A stretch of DNA of 64,000 nt, from the NCBI GenBank assembly GCA_001051155.2, contig JYIP02000007.1, forward strand, positions 808,342-872,341, written 5' to 3'. Shown piece by piece: positions 48,960-61,031 of the stretch (its first letter is position 1; each line of letters begins with the position of its first letter). A program made the position numbers and the translations under genes. The notes beneath the pieces were generated by a model. That model did no database searches and was not told the origin of the DNA. It saw only the letters and a list, made by a program, of their open reading frames with translations. Source of the stretch: Chrysoporthe austroafricana. Taxonomy: Eukaryota > Ascomycota > Sordariomycetes > Diaporthales > Cryphonectriaceae.

Positions 48960-50542
48960 CTAACCCTTCGTCTGGACTGCCTTCTTGCCTGAAGGCTGTA
49001 TGCTAGCCATCATCTCGTCCTTTGTAATGAGGTGCTCGATCTTGCCTAGGTGGTTGAGCAGGTCCTTCATGTTGTAGCTCCACTCGTTCAGGACATCGTC
49101 GACACTCCTGGGTTTGGCGAAGCTCACGACGCGGGCGGGACGGTCGATGCGCGCATATACCATCTTGGAGGTGACGAGCTCGCTGATGTACTTCTCGGTC
49201 TCGTCCTCGCTGAGGTCGAGATGCTGGGTAAGGCGGTCCATTCGGATGCGAGTGTAGTATTTGGCAATCACACGAACATTGTGCTCGATGACGCGCTTGC
49301 GCAGGTCCTGCCATCGCTGGTTGGCTTTGGGGTCCGCGGAAGCACCGAGCTGGGCGTCAAAGATGTCGGTCTGGCAGAGGTGGGGCCCATAGATCTGCTC
49401 GACGCTGGGCCAGCGCATTAGTTCTTGGACGGTAAACTCCTCGAGGAGCTTGGCCTCGAGAGGGACCTGGGAGTTCCGTGTATCTGCCTTGATGCGGTGC
49501 ATCAGGTCATGCTGCTCATTATCGTGAGGTGCCAGGACTACAAAGTAGATGATGCGTGCCAGGGTCTGTGGCGCAGAGGTCAGTGTCAGAAGCCAGCCAG
49601 GTGGAGCTCTCGGTAGGGCGGCTTACGGCCTTGAAGAGGGTCTGGTCTTCTTGCACAGAAGGAATGTTGAGAACTTCTCGATAGTGCTTGCATGCATCCA
49701 GATACCTGTCCTCGCTCTTGGCCAAGATGACCTGTTGCTCGTAGTATCGCAGTTTCAGGGGTGTTGCGTCCTCGGCACTCTGCAGGTACTTGGTGCTGAT
49801 CTTTCTGCTAAGGATACCTGCCTGGGTCCAGTCTTGCGTTTGTATGCAGAGACCGACCTGGTCGAGGATGAACTCTGTCTTCTCCTTGCGGTCCATGGAC
49901 CCGAAGGTCTCGACTTGTAGCTCACACAGGATATCGCGAGCAGCCTTGACATCGCCGTAGTGATCCTTCTTCAGGTCGGACAGAATCTTAGTGACACGGG
50001 CACGCTCCACCTCAACAAAGATCTTCCCTTCGGTTACTGTGCGTAAAGTCTCGATAACCTGGACTTTCCTGTCAATGCTGGAGATGTCACCCAAGACGTC
50101 AATGACGGCCTGGACCATCTTCTGGGTCGCCTGCTTGAGCTGGCCATGTTTCTTGGAGAGGATGGTGACCTGGTCACTAAGCAGGTCCCAATCACTGGCA
50201 TTTTTGCAGAGCGTGACGATGGCAACGAGGAGACGAGATGTGGACGCAAGATCGGAGGCCTGTACACATGTTGTCGTTAGATCCAGTCTATGGGGAGGTA
50301 TACAGCCACGCCGGTACCAACTTACTTGTCGCGTTTGCTTCTCCAGGAGCGCAAGCTGCTCGACAGCACCCTGCAGGTTGGTCTGAGGTGCAGTGTCACG
50401 ATTAGTACTCCGTATGGGTTGCGAATGACCTGATCTACGCAACCGCTATGCAACGCACCTTAGCAAGCAGCTCAGCCTGGGGAATCTGCTCGTCGACCTC
50501 TTTGGTGAAGTCTTTGTCGGGTCTCAACGGGGCATTGGCCAT
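48960..50542 (-). CDS. RPN5: 26S proteasome regulatory subunit Rpn5
   Basis: Four phase-0 exons (50542-50459, 50382-50326, 50259-49627, 49565-48960) give 459 residues. The N-terminal part consists of helical repeats (VEQLALLEKQTRQASDLAST, SDQVTILSKKHGQLKQATQK, KVQVIETLRTVTEGKIFVEV). The C-terminal PCI domain has RVIEHNVRVIAKYYTRIRMD, RLTQHLDLSEDETEKYISEL and VYARIDRPARVVSF, ending in a helix that joins the lid's helical bundle. Rpn5 is a structural subunit of the 19S lid; in fungi it can also serve the COP9 signalosome. The second exon is only 57 bases and would be easily missed, but its removal would lose the conserved EQLALLEKQTR motif. Confidence 0.96.
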
Positions 50543-52409
50543 TTCGAGATTGGTGGAGGAGGTTCAATAGAGAACGCACACTTTTCGAAGGGGGCAATTG
50601 AATAGAAAGCGTTCGATCTGCAGTTCGACGGGAAAGAGGATGCGTGCTATGGCGTTGACGTTGATGGATTCCGAAGCTGTCGCAATGGGAGCTCTGCCTG
50701 CTGCAGGTTGCCCGGCTGGCGGCAGGCACAGATGGGACTACTCCGTGTGATTACATAATCACAGCAGACGTAGCTCGATGTCTGACCACTGTAGCGGGAT
50801 CGGCCGAACATAAACTCCGAAACCCGTTCTTGGCCAGACTCGGAGAAAACAACAACAACAACGAGAAAACCGACGATCAGACCTCATCTTCCCAGGCCCT
50901 CAATTCCATCGTTTCACCCTACCTCAAACTCTAATGAACTGTGAGGCATAGACAACTTGAAATGCTCATGGGGCCATGCATGTCACAAGGAAGTTATTCT
51001 GCGTCGGTATATATGAGGGTATTCCATAGAGTTAATTCTGGATATTCATCGTCGACAATAGGTGCCATTCCCCAACTACCGACGTGTGACGTCCCACTCC
51101 GCCACCCTAGCCAGCAATGATTGTGTGGGAACTGCCGCCGCCGTCGCGTTGGCTTCAACATCAGCTACATAGTATGCCCAAGGTCCAACCTTGTTTGTGG
51201 ATACTTTCAATGAAATCGAAATCACCATGACGCCTCTACCCAACCCATCCCCAGCGGCTACATTTCGGGTCTCGTGTCACGGGCGCACAGCGTTCAAACC
51301 TACTCATGGATCTTTGACCTCTTTAAGTTGACACCTAGAAACTGTCGACCGGATCTCTAAGAGCTGGTCTGTTAGCGATGAATCCTGTTGTCTGCCTTGA
51401 TGCAGACTGTCTCGCTGCCCAGCTGCGAGACAAAAGGAAGAAAGGAGGCAGTGTTTGTATAAATGCGGAGCACAGGTGACATAGTATCTGTGCAGCAGAA
51501 GCTAACTCATGAGACCCGTTCTCACAGTGCCGTCCTGCTTCAGACGCTCGGGTCCTGGACGAGCCCCGTCGATTGCACATGGTGTGGTAAAGCGCAGCCC
51601 GCATTCTGTCCCTCACAGTTTGATAGTGCAAGCGCATCGCATGTGCTCACAAACTTCGAAGAGGTGATTGGTTAGTCGTACACTTGGAGTCGAGCGAGGG
51701 ATGCCAGCCTGCATACCTGCCTAAGTAGGCATCTCATCTCAATTTTGTCGTGCAGCAGTCGCTCGACATTATAGTCGGCATTAAGTACCCGAGTGGACAT
51801 CCTAGTCGAGATGCAGATCCGTGACATCTGGCAGTGGGAACTGAACTGGCACGACTGGATATTAGCTTCGCCATGCCAGGGTCCGTATACGACTGAGTAC
51901 GATTACGAATACGTACGCTGCATCTGAGACGCTCATGCCCAGTGCGTGCATATTAGTCCTGATACTGCGAAGTTGTAGATCTTGAGCCCTCGGCGCTTAG
52001 CAGCGCCGCGTGCCTCCCTGCATCCGTCCGGGCCCCCTCTCGAAAGTGACGCTAGACTTCCCAGTAAATGACGGTGTGCTTGGGGGACCAGGTCTGGGGG
52101 CTCCGTACGAAGTCGACGGCCTGGCTCTATTGCGGAGATGCGGTGCACAGCAACGGACTGTTCGAGTTTCCCGATTCTTGTGACGTGGGGATGGTGCCAC
52201 CGTGGCCGATATGTATTTAGTCTGGCCTTCCAGACTCTGGGTCTTTAGTGCTTTGAGAGAAAACTCCCAAATTGTGTCTGTCGCCTGGGCAAGCTTCAGT
52301 GTCAAATGTCCCTGGACCGCACTCGGTAAGCTGTCAAATATACTTGGCCACATCTCCTAAAGGATCAAGCATACTCAAAAGTGTGAACGCGAACACGAAA
52401 GCCACAACG
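50543..52409. promoter_or_regulatory. Divergent intergenic region RPN5 / P450
   Basis: 1.87 kb. It holds both promoters and marks the change from the housekeeping block to the accessory right end. No gene seen. A short AAC run lies at 50858-50875. Confidence 0.5.
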
Positions 52410-54311
52410 ATGGCTATTGCTGAAGTCGCCTCGGCCGCGATAGAGAGATTGTCAGCACAATGGCCGTTCGTGTTGACGACGCTCCTGGTCTTTATGGGGG
52501 CATGGCTGCTTCAACCTCTGTTCAAGCAGGATCCTCTGTCCAAGATACCTATCGTTGGTAGCGAAATCGGTGACGAGAATAAGCGCCGTGCGGCGTTTAT
52601 GCAAGATGCCAAAGCTATCTACACGGAGGGATATCAAAAATTCAAGAACGGCTTATTCAGGATCACTTCATCAAGGGGTAAGGCGGAATACTTTTTCCAG
52701 CGTGGCTGCGGATCGCTGATTTCTTGGTTCGAATGGCATAGAATCCCAAATTATCGTTGTCGACCCTCGATTCCTGCGGGAATTAAAAGACCTGCCCGAT
52801 GATTTCCTCAGCTTCAGTGGAGCAATTGACGATGTATGTGAAGCTTGTATTCCAGAGCACCCGCACAGCATAATAAATTAACAAGCTACCAGGTTATGCA
52901 CCCAAAACACACCAACGTGAGATCGGACCGGGCAATTATTCCCCACGTCGTCAAGAGAGACCTGACTCCGAGCCTCAGTAAGGCTTTCTTATGGCCCTCA
53001 CCAGTTTGTATCTTCGCTGACCAATATAACAGACCGTCTTAACCCTGTCATCGCTGAAGAGGTTGATCTCGCCTTTCAGGAGGAGCTCCCACCATGCAAA
53101 ACGTTCACGCCCGTGCCTCTGAATAAGCACCTTCTACGCATCGTCAGCAAGGTCTCAGGACGGATCTTCGTGGGTCCCGAGCTCTGCCGCACCGAAGAAT
53201 ACATCGACATGGGCATCAACTATACGGTGGACCTGATGGCCGCTGTTTTTGCCGTCAGCGCACTCAAACCGTCTGAGCGTGACGCCATGGCCGGTCAGCT
53301 CCCGCAGGTCAAAGCACTCCAGGAGCGTCAGCAGAAGGCTTACAAGTTTATCAAGCCCTTGATCGAGGCCCGCAAGAAGTCGATCAAGGAGGATCCCGAC
53401 TTCCAGAAATCAGACGACATCATGCAATGGATACTAGATGGCGGCCAATCAAGGTACGGCGAACAGGACGATCAGGAACTCACAGAGATCCAGCTGGGTT
53501 TAACCTTTGCTGCGATCCACACGACCACGATGAGCACCACGAATGCATTCTACAATCTCGCTGTGATGCCGGAGCTCATCCCCGAGCTGCGCGAGGAAAT
53601 CAGGACCGTCTTGAAGGAGTACGGCACCTTCACGACGGGCGCGCTCCAGAAGATGAAGAAGCTGGATAGCTTCCTGCGTGAGACCATGAGAACACATCCC
53701 CTAAGTCTAGGTAAGTCACCGACAAACTTCTTGCTCGTTCCCTCAACAAATCGTATCATGTTTCTATCACGCTTCTCCATACTCACGTTCTCCTAAAACA
53801 GCCTCCTTCAGCCGCAAAGTCTTGAAACCCATAGTCCTCTCCAACGGCCAGCTCATACCTGCGGGGTGTATCATCGAGGTGCCCGCGTACAGCACGATGC
53901 ATGACCCGGATATGGTCGAGAATCCGGACAAGTTTGACGCCTTGCGCTGGTACCGTCTGCGCGAGGTTGAGGAAGTCACGGGTGTCGAGAAGGCGAATGC
54001 CGGGGCCGCGAACCAGCTGGTCACCGTGTCGCCCGTCTCCCTGAACTTCGGGTACGGCCGTCATGCCTGCCCGGGCAGGTTCTTCGCCGCCAATGAGATC
54101 AAGATGATCGTCGGCCGGGCCGTGCTGGATTACGATATCAAGATGGTGGATGGGGCAAAGGAGAGGTATCAGAATATTACTATTGCAGAGTCTGTAAGTC
54201 CATTGCGTAAGCCGATGATGTGTGCTGCTGTGAGTGTCGCTAACTTGTTTTCCCACCCAGATCATACCAGATCCGTCTAAAGAGCTTCTGTTCAGGAGAG
54301 TCGCTGTATAG
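52410..54311 (+). CDS. Cytochrome P450 (ent-kaurene-oxidase-like fungal clade)
   Basis: Six exons (52410-52677, 52742-52833, 52893-52977, 53033-53710, 53802-54193, 54261-54311) give 521 residues, the usual microsomal length. A membrane anchor lies at residues 18-38 (WPFVLTTLLVFMGAWLL). The I-helix reads GLTFAAIHTTTMSTTNAF, with His where most P450s have Asp or Glu, which is typical of this clade. The ExxR motif is LRETMR, and the haem loop is FGYGRHACPGRFF with Cys as thiolate ligand. Relatives oxidise terpenoid, gibberellin and other secondary-metabolite scaffolds; the substrate here cannot be told and no synthase gene is nearby. It needs its reductase partner from elsewhere. All exons join in frame, so it looks functional. 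Confidence 0.94.
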
Positions 54312-54681
54312 ACAGGGCTGGACTGGCTGTGCTGGCTTCGCAAGATTGTCTCTTTTCCTGTCGCTTCCCTTTGCACATGTCTTCATCTTTTTTGTTGCCT
54401 TAAAACATTCGGATTCTCAATAGTGCAAGGCACCCTTTAGTGTCACTGTGGGTTTCAAACATCTATGCGCGCCATCCAAGTTCCAATATTGTCCGGGTAT
54501 CAAGCTTCAGAGCAATGAGGCTGATAATCCACGGCGGTCCTCGTCATCGTAGTGGCTGAATATGCTAGCATCAAGTGTGTCTATGCTCCGAGATCGGAAA
54601 TAAGTATCACTGGTGTTCAAGCTCTTCATTAGTCTAGCTTTAGTAGCACCGGGCTACATGATATGTACTCGATATGGAGTG
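54312..54681. other. Convergent 3' region
   Basis: 370 bases between the converging P450 and rhodopsin-domain genes. No gene seen. Confidence 0.55.
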
Positions 54682-55992
54682 TCAGAAACCAATGATGTTC
54701 TCGATCCTCTGCTCCTGAGAGTACTCAACGTGAACCTCCTTCGTCACGACGATTCCTCTGTTCAATACATCCCAGTCAACATCGAGCTCCTGGTTCGGTG
54801 AAGCACGAGCCCTAGACTTGGCCTTAAAAGCGCTATTGGCAAGCTCCCAACCGTAGTCGGCATCGTCACTAGCCAGTGACATGTTGCGCGTCTTGGAACG
54901 GGAAAGGACTTCGGCGGATAGGCCAGTCAGCCGTTCCATGCGCTGTGAAAACCAGTCTGCGAGCTTCTGAGGGACTGTGGCGGCGATGATATGCTGCAAT
55001 GACTTGTATCAGCATTTCCTACGCATCAGAGCATTGGATAGTAGGATGCTAGGTGAGGCAAAGACTCACATGCATGGCAGGCAGACATGCCGCGATTAGG
55101 TAAACCGACGGCTCGATGACCAGCCACATGATCATAATGTTCGTTAACGAGGGCGCGATGTACGTGGCGGTATTCGTATCATACACGACCAGCCGGAATG
55201 CCGAGACGATGAGGGCGGACATGCCGACACCAAAGAGGAATGTCAGGGCTACTTTCCGCATAGTAGATGCCTTGAGCTTCCACACTGTCGGCAGAGGCAG
55301 CACGACTAGGACGACGTCGACGGCCATGCTGAAACAAGCAAGTCAACTGTGTGGCCAGGATGAAGGGTAATATGATGAAGAGCACCGCAAGTGCTGGGAC
55401 AGATGTCGTGCTTGGAGACTTACTTGAAGGGGGTGACAGAACGGTAGAACTTATCGAAATCAACACATGTGCCCTCGAGGCGCTTATTCCAATAGAATTG
55501 TAACGGGAGACATTGAAAGAGCGAGGTAACGGCAAAACCCAGCCACTGCAGAGTAACAAAGGTAATCACGCCCCAAATGGCAAATCTCAACCGCCGTTCG
55601 GAGAAAATGCGCAGGTATAGGGCGAGGATAGAATATCTGGTAGCGGCGTACGAGGCGAAGAGGGTTTGCAGTATTGCGTATATGTACTTCAGTAATATTT
55701 CGTTTTCATCCAGGTTGACAATGACGCGGTCTTCATTGTTCCAGGACACCTCAACGCTCACCATCGCCAGACCAATGGCACACATCGGTATGAGGAAGAT
55801 ATACGCCACGATGATCCAGAAGTCGTCCCACCAAAACCGCAGCTTGGCGATCTGCACTCTTGAGTAGGTCTTGGCCAGGACAATGAGGGTGTCGATAATG
55901 ATGAAAGCGATGGCGCTGTGGACTAGCGGTCGCGTAACCTCCCAAGATGTCTTGTCGGACAACAGCGGGCCTTGCGCTGCCTCCGTCGACAT
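54682..55992 (-). CDS. Fungal rhodopsin-domain integral membrane protein (PTH11-related superfamily)
   Basis: Three exons (55992-55424, 55328-55070, 54993-54682) give 379 residues. Seven membrane segments are visible, including AIAFIIIDTLIVLAKTY, WIIVAYIFLIPMCAIGLAM, AIWGVITFVTLQWLGFAVTS, MAVDVVLVVLPLPTVWKL and IMIMWLVIEPSVYLIAACLP. Typical family motifs are FWWDDFWII after the first loop, FQCLPLQFYWNK with a conserved Cys, and DVVLVVLPLP. The cytoplasmic tail is about 100 residues. It carries no retinal-binding lysine and is not a light sensor; the family name refers to the fold. Members are plentiful in Sordariomycetes and mostly uncharacterised. No N-terminal CFEM domain is present. Confidence 0.87.
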
Positions 55993-56680
55993 CCTGTTGA
56001 CCAGTCTTTGTTCCGGCGACAGAACTTTGGAGTGAGTTACGACCAGCGCGGCGGTGAGTGTCCGTGCATTGAGATGGACGGCCTGGAATATGAAGGGAAA
56101 AGTTCAGGAACCCATATCGGCGTGGTGTATAGAACAAGCATTGTTCAGAAACGGCAACCTAAAATGACGAGAATCGTTGGTGTTATTTCATCGACGCCTT
56201 CAGCCCGGCACGGTCTGGAGTCACCCCGCATCACGGTTTTAGGACCGGAAACAAAATACAATGGCGATAAGGGGCCTGCTGCGAGTCAGACCCTAGACCA
56301 TCACGACGACAGGATACCGCGAGGCCCGTGTGTTCAGTAGTACGTGGCAAAGGTTCAGTGCCTGGGCTTTGGCGCAGCTTGCCGCGAGTCCCCTAGGGGA
56401 TGTATAATGCTCCACACGCTGATCAGAGATCAGCGGTTTGAATCTCCCTGACGTCCCACACTTGTACCATACAACACACGATGTGTCTTACAATTTATAC
56501 AGAAACACTTCTGACGAGCACATCGTGCACCCCGTACAGCAGTCCCTCAAGGCGTCCGGTCCCCGTGCTTACGCCATTGCAGAAGCCCCATTGAGCGAGT
56601 TTCATCATTCATTTCGGTCCCTAGAGTCGGCGTAGAGCACTTGTTCACTTAGGAGGGAACTGCTACCGACCGATCATGCG

Positions 56681-56721
56681 CCTGGGCTCGAGATGCTCTA
56701 CCACTAAGCTCAAAAGGGAGC
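56681..56721 (-). pseudogene. Degenerate tRNA-like 5' half
   Basis: On the minus strand, GCTCCC is followed by GAGCTTAGTGGTAGAGCA, which resembles an acceptor strand plus an internal A box/D arm. The 3' part lacks a matching AGGGAGC acceptor strand and a clear B box, so no intact tRNA can be folded. It may be a tRNA relic or chance. Confidence 0.25.
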
Positions 56722-57651
56722 GTTGTTGCGAGTTCATAGACAACCTGGAAATGGTAAACACTCTCTGGCCATAGCCGACCAAAGTAGGCGGCCGCAATGT
56801 TCAGAATCTGCGCCATACCCAAAACCGTACGACTATGGAGGGCGAGGAGCTCACGTCCACGTGCCGCAGGTGCTGCCGACTCCCTGGTGCAAACTTGAAG
56901 TTGGAGATTGATTTATGGGTACTCATTTTCAGCAAAATTGACTTCGTAGCGAAGCACGCTTACGTTCGATTGACGACGGCTAAGCCGCGTCTCGTGGCGT
57001 AGCTTAGCCTCCTTGGCCAGCGATATCTCTCGACATAGCAGTGATAGTAATTGATCGATGTCACCTCACACGTCCGTGCCGTAATACGTGCCCGGAGCAT
57101 TGTCCATTTTGTTCGAGAACAACGTGGATCCTACTGGATCCAATATTCTCAATGCAACGGTGCCTGAGTCGATCTTCTCTTAGCTTCGCCCGATGTGTTG
57201 TTAGCCTCGAGATATGACGCTAGTCGTAGGGGAGGCCAAACGGATGGCTTCGCGGCGAAAGCATGGACCATACGGCCTCGACACCTTTCAAAACATTTCC
57301 CGTGCCACTAGTCCGGGTCAAGGCCGTGGGGATGGGTCCTGTGTTGAAATTACAGGGCGGCTCACGGGTCCAGTCGCTTAAACAGAAAGGCAATCGAAAG
57401 CGGGCGTTCCCGCAAACTCAACTTTACAGTAGACTCATAAACTTTCGTGCCTCGTCGAATGTGATGTGACGAACCGAAGATCCTTGACCCTTTCCGGCTG
57501 ACAGTTGTTTCGTCAACCTCCAGACGGGTACGCACGTTTCAAGTCACCACTTCATCTGTCACGATTCAGATGACGACTTGCGCGTCTGCTACGACCTGAG
57601 GTTTATCCCAGCTTCTGAGTGACTTAGCTGCATGGATCCCTCAAGCGAGGT

Positions 57652-57675
57652 TCAAGGATAGGATGATATCCTTGA
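57652..57675. repeat. Perfect inverted repeat (9-bp stem, 6-base loop)
   Basis: TCAAGGATA and TATCCTTGA flank a GGATGA loop. No T-run follows. Function unknown. Confidence 0.8.
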
Positions 57676-57770
57676 GGCCTTCGCTAGCGGAAAACGGGTC
57701 TATTCAGAAAATGTCTTTCTTCATAGCTCTCTTCCCTAATGAGGGCCCGAGGGGAGCCAGCTACAGAGGT

Positions 57771-58560
57771 GTCTTTTTTTTTCTGTTTTTATATATATAT
57801 TAAAAAAAAAGCCCGACGGAGTGGAGTTGCTTGCGTGCCTACCTTGTTTCCTCTAGCCTTTCTATAAGCAATTATATAGTCAGCTAAATTTGACTATAAT
57901 TTACACTACCTACTTACCAGGTAAAATATCGACGACGTCTTCTCTTCTGACAAGATAGACCTTCTCTATCTTCGTGTCGCTAAGTATCATGCTAAACCTC
58001 CATCTCCTTCTATCAAGTTTCTTTTAATCGCTAGCTTATTTATATAATAGAAGGCGGAATGCGGCTGAGTAAGGTTAAGTATAGATTTTCTCTTATCAAT
58101 AGATCTATAGCAAACTTTATGAAATTATTAATCCAACCCCTATGCAGCTTGTTAAATCTGTGTAATGTACTTATTTAGGAAATTTATTTAATTATATACT
58201 TGTGCCCTCCTCTCTTAGACTAGTAGCATGATGCGCACCTTGCATCCATAATGGAAGTCCCTAGCTAACTCGTAGTAAATCTATAGTGAGCAACTTCGTG
58301 AGAATAGTCAGATCTAGGGTAGCTCGGTCTCAATCGAATGTATTAAGGCAGGTTGATGGAGCATACGTGACAGGAAATAATATACCAGTCCAGAACAGAC
58401 AGAAACTTGTCTATGTGACATAACCATATTTCTTCCATATCCCTAATGACCAATCCTGTTGACTAATAGATCCACCTTGCCGCCACAGATCTTTTGAACT
58501 TCGGTGAGCTCCAAGACTCCTTTAAGCAGAACCCTTTTGTACTTAAGTATGGTTAACGGC
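57771..58560. other. AT-rich relic
   Basis: The base composition shifts sharply to A/T, with abundant TpA, starting with C-T9 (57773-57782) and A9-G (57802-57811) that form an inverted repeat around a TATATATATA core. Every frame is broken by stops. This looks like a mutated (RIP-like) transposable-element remnant, but no element family can be named. Confidence 0.5.
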
Positions 58561-58595
58561 CTTCCCGATGACCGCAGCTCAGCCGCTACCTATCA

Positions 58596-59974
58596 TCAAC
58601 TATAGTTTGAGTGCTGACCATGCGAAGAGCCATCGCCGCTGGAGGTTTGTGTTTGTATTTTGGGCGCGACGTGATAGTCCACCTCAGACCCATCAAATAC
58701 AGAATCCAGGGTAGCAAACGTAGTGGGATGAACATCGGTCCGGTTGTTTCTGCGAACAAAAGTACGCACGCCAGTGAATATGGGAGACGGCTTAGGAAGC
58801 TTAAGAATTGGACGAGTATCGGCGGAAGAATCTGAGGCGGGTTTCTCGTCGGGCTGTGCTCGAGCCAGTGACTGGAAGCGCCTGAATACCTTGTGGAAAA
58901 GGCTCTCGACTGGACTGCGCGATGTCATGTCATGGGCATTATTTGTCTGTTTAACAAAAAGCGTACGAAACGCTGTGATTGATGCCATCATGACCGCTAC
59001 AGCACCTTTAGTATGCTGCCAGAAGAATTCCCAGGTGTCATCTTCGACACCCTTGTAGTGGAATCCAGAAATTCTGACAATAGCGCAAGTTGCCATGAAT
59101 ATGGACAGGCAGAGGAAGATCATCAAGCCCAACTTGGTAGACCTGCTGAGGAGCGAATGTCTGAGGACAATGACGGGGACGCCGATGACTGACATGATGT
59201 AAGCTTCCAAAACCAAAGAATTCCGCGGCACATAGGATCAAATGAAACATACCCATTAGATCGGAGAGTATATCTAGAACCGTAACAAATGCAGTAAGTC
59301 CAAGAGTCTTTTTCTGGTCCACAGTAAAAGTGAAGCACTGAACTAAATGCAAATTAGCCCAGTGGTAACTTTGACGAGGATAGACAGCACTCACTGGCGT
59401 CCGCCCCAAAATATGGACAAATTATGAATGGATCCGCGATGCAATAAGCCCAGGATATGATGTAGAAAACCACGATGAACCAGTAATACCAATTCACAGC
59501 TCAGGAGATGTGCCAAACAAGCGGACGCATGAATGCTAGAAAGCACCCTTTGACAGCGAAGGTCGTCGTCCATATCAGAGCTAGAAACGGATACACCTTT
59601 TTCTGAAGCCCGAGAAGTTCATTGTAGTAAGAACTTTAGGTAGAACCTGTGGGGCTAGCAAAGCAGCCGAATGTAGGTAGAGGAAATAGCAGATGTGGTA
59701 CAAAACGCCGGTAGCGGCACATAAGCAAGCAGCAGCAAGAATCAGAAATGCATCGTCTAGTCGAAACTGCTTCTGGTAGGTGAATCGTACGGTCATCCGC
59801 GCGATGAATCAGCAAAGTGCTAAGCCGGTAAACTCCGATAGCTACCTACATGGAGGTTAGACATACTCAGAACAAAGGATATGGGTCAATCCTACTTGAA
59901 AGGCTTGCATCTGGATCTGGCCAGATGATTCGAATGAGCCTTTGAACCTCTTGGGAGCTCACAAAAGTAGCCAT
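58596..59974 (-). pseudogene. Decayed rhodopsin-domain membrane protein gene
   Basis: The gene reads from ATG at 59974 (MATFVSSQEVQRLIRIIWPD) through several exons to a stop at 58596. Family motifs are clear: VRFTYQKQFRLDDAFLILAA, LGLQKKVYPFLALIWTTTFA, CFTFTVDQKKTLGLTAFVTV, DLMVIGVPVIVLRHSLLSR, and YKGVEDDTWEFFWQHTKGAV near the end. The frame is broken: a shift lies between 59785 and 59815, another near 59610-59640, and an in-frame TGA at 59503-59501 stands where relatives have arginine (CGA to TGA, the C-to-T change left by RIP). The splice junction giving GVPVIVL (donor after G, acceptor TCAG) is still good. It is probably non-functional, unless errors explain all three lesions. Confidence 0.76.
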
Positions 59975-61031
59975 GTTTCTCGTGTATTCAACGCGGTGGG
60001 CAAATCAATGGAAGTATCCGAAGAAGAATGGGCTTGAAAAGGAAGGTCTCGGTATCAGAAGAGGTTAAATAATGACTTCCTGAGCGACAGGAATAATCAC
60101 TTCTGTATATATATCTAGCTGGAACACTTTCGCCTCTATTGGACCCATTGTAGGTTGCAATAGCGGCTTGTTGGCTTGTCTTGTTTTTGGCCCCCAGCGG
60201 AGTCGTGCGATAACAACTGTCATGGCAGACGACCGGGCTTACTGAAACCACTTCTGTGTGTGTGTGTTCTAGCTGTAAGACCTTATCTTCCATTAGACCC
60301 ACTGTGGCTGCAATATTGGCTTGTTGATTGTGTTGTCTTTCCCAGAGAGTTCTACGTTAACGGCTGTCATGGCGGAGACTGGGCTTGCGAAGCCACCAAT
60401 ACCAGCTGCTCTTCGGGGGAGGCAACGGAGTAGGGTTTTTGCACCGCATATAGGTCGCTGTACAGTCACTATTTTTTTTGGAGGCTGAACGATTCCATTA
60501 TTCGTTGTAATCGTCCCATTGTTCGGCGTCCAGCTCGATTTTGATCTCCTTATCAAGATTATTCCTGGTCGCAAGACATTCGTAATAGTATGCAGCTGGG
60601 AGACAACGAGCCTCAAGACGGCCAAACTAAATTCATGACTTACAAAATAGAGGTGATCATGCAAGGCACTGTGCTTGTGCCGTATCTGGCAATCACCTGT
60701 ATTGTCAAGGACATTTTTGCGCATTCCTAATGAGGATAATGCAAACGTTTCGATTGAGGCCCATATGTGGGGGCTAACGCAGCCTGCATGTGCACCCATG
60801 CCGCTCTCGCCTTCCAGTTGGTGGGAATCTCAATCACCCACGTACATAGTCGCTTGTACGCTACCGGGCCATGCGGACTAATTACAGCAACCGTCACAGT
60901 CTTTTGACCTCCAAACTGAGACAATGTCAAATTGTTACATTGAGCTGACACCCCAAATTCTCTTCTTTGCCCAAGCTGAATTACGCGTTTGCAACTCCAA
61001 TTGCTAAATCACAGATGAATGGTTTGAGGCG
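59975..61031. promoter_or_regulatory. Divergent region with a tandem duplication
   Basis: 1.06 kb between the decayed membrane-protein gene and the second P450. It must hold the P450 promoter and contains an imperfect direct repeat at 60095-60390. Confidence 0.5.
60095..60390. repeat. Imperfect tandem duplication, two units of about 145-150 bp
   Basis: Unit 1 (60095-60244) and unit 2 (60247-60390) share, in order, ACTTCTGT, TCTAGCTG, ATTGGACCCA/ATTAGACCCA, TTGCAATA/CTGCAATA, GGCTTGTTG, CTGTCATGGC and GGGCTT. Unit 1 has a TATATA stretch where unit 2 has TGTGTG. Divergence is considerable, mostly substitutions with small gaps. No protein reading unites the copies. Confidence 0.75.

Larger units (their letters stand above)
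55993..57770. other. Intergenic region with tRNA-like and hairpin sequences
   Basis: No protein gene recognised. It contains a degenerate tRNA-like half (56681-56721) and a perfect 9-base-stem hairpin at 57652-57675. Confidence 0.5.

Noticed and set aside
56650..56721. Intact tRNA gene on the minus strand
   Set aside because: The A-box-like part is good, but the 3' strand cannot pair with the acceptor strand and there is no B box; kept only as a low-confidence relic.
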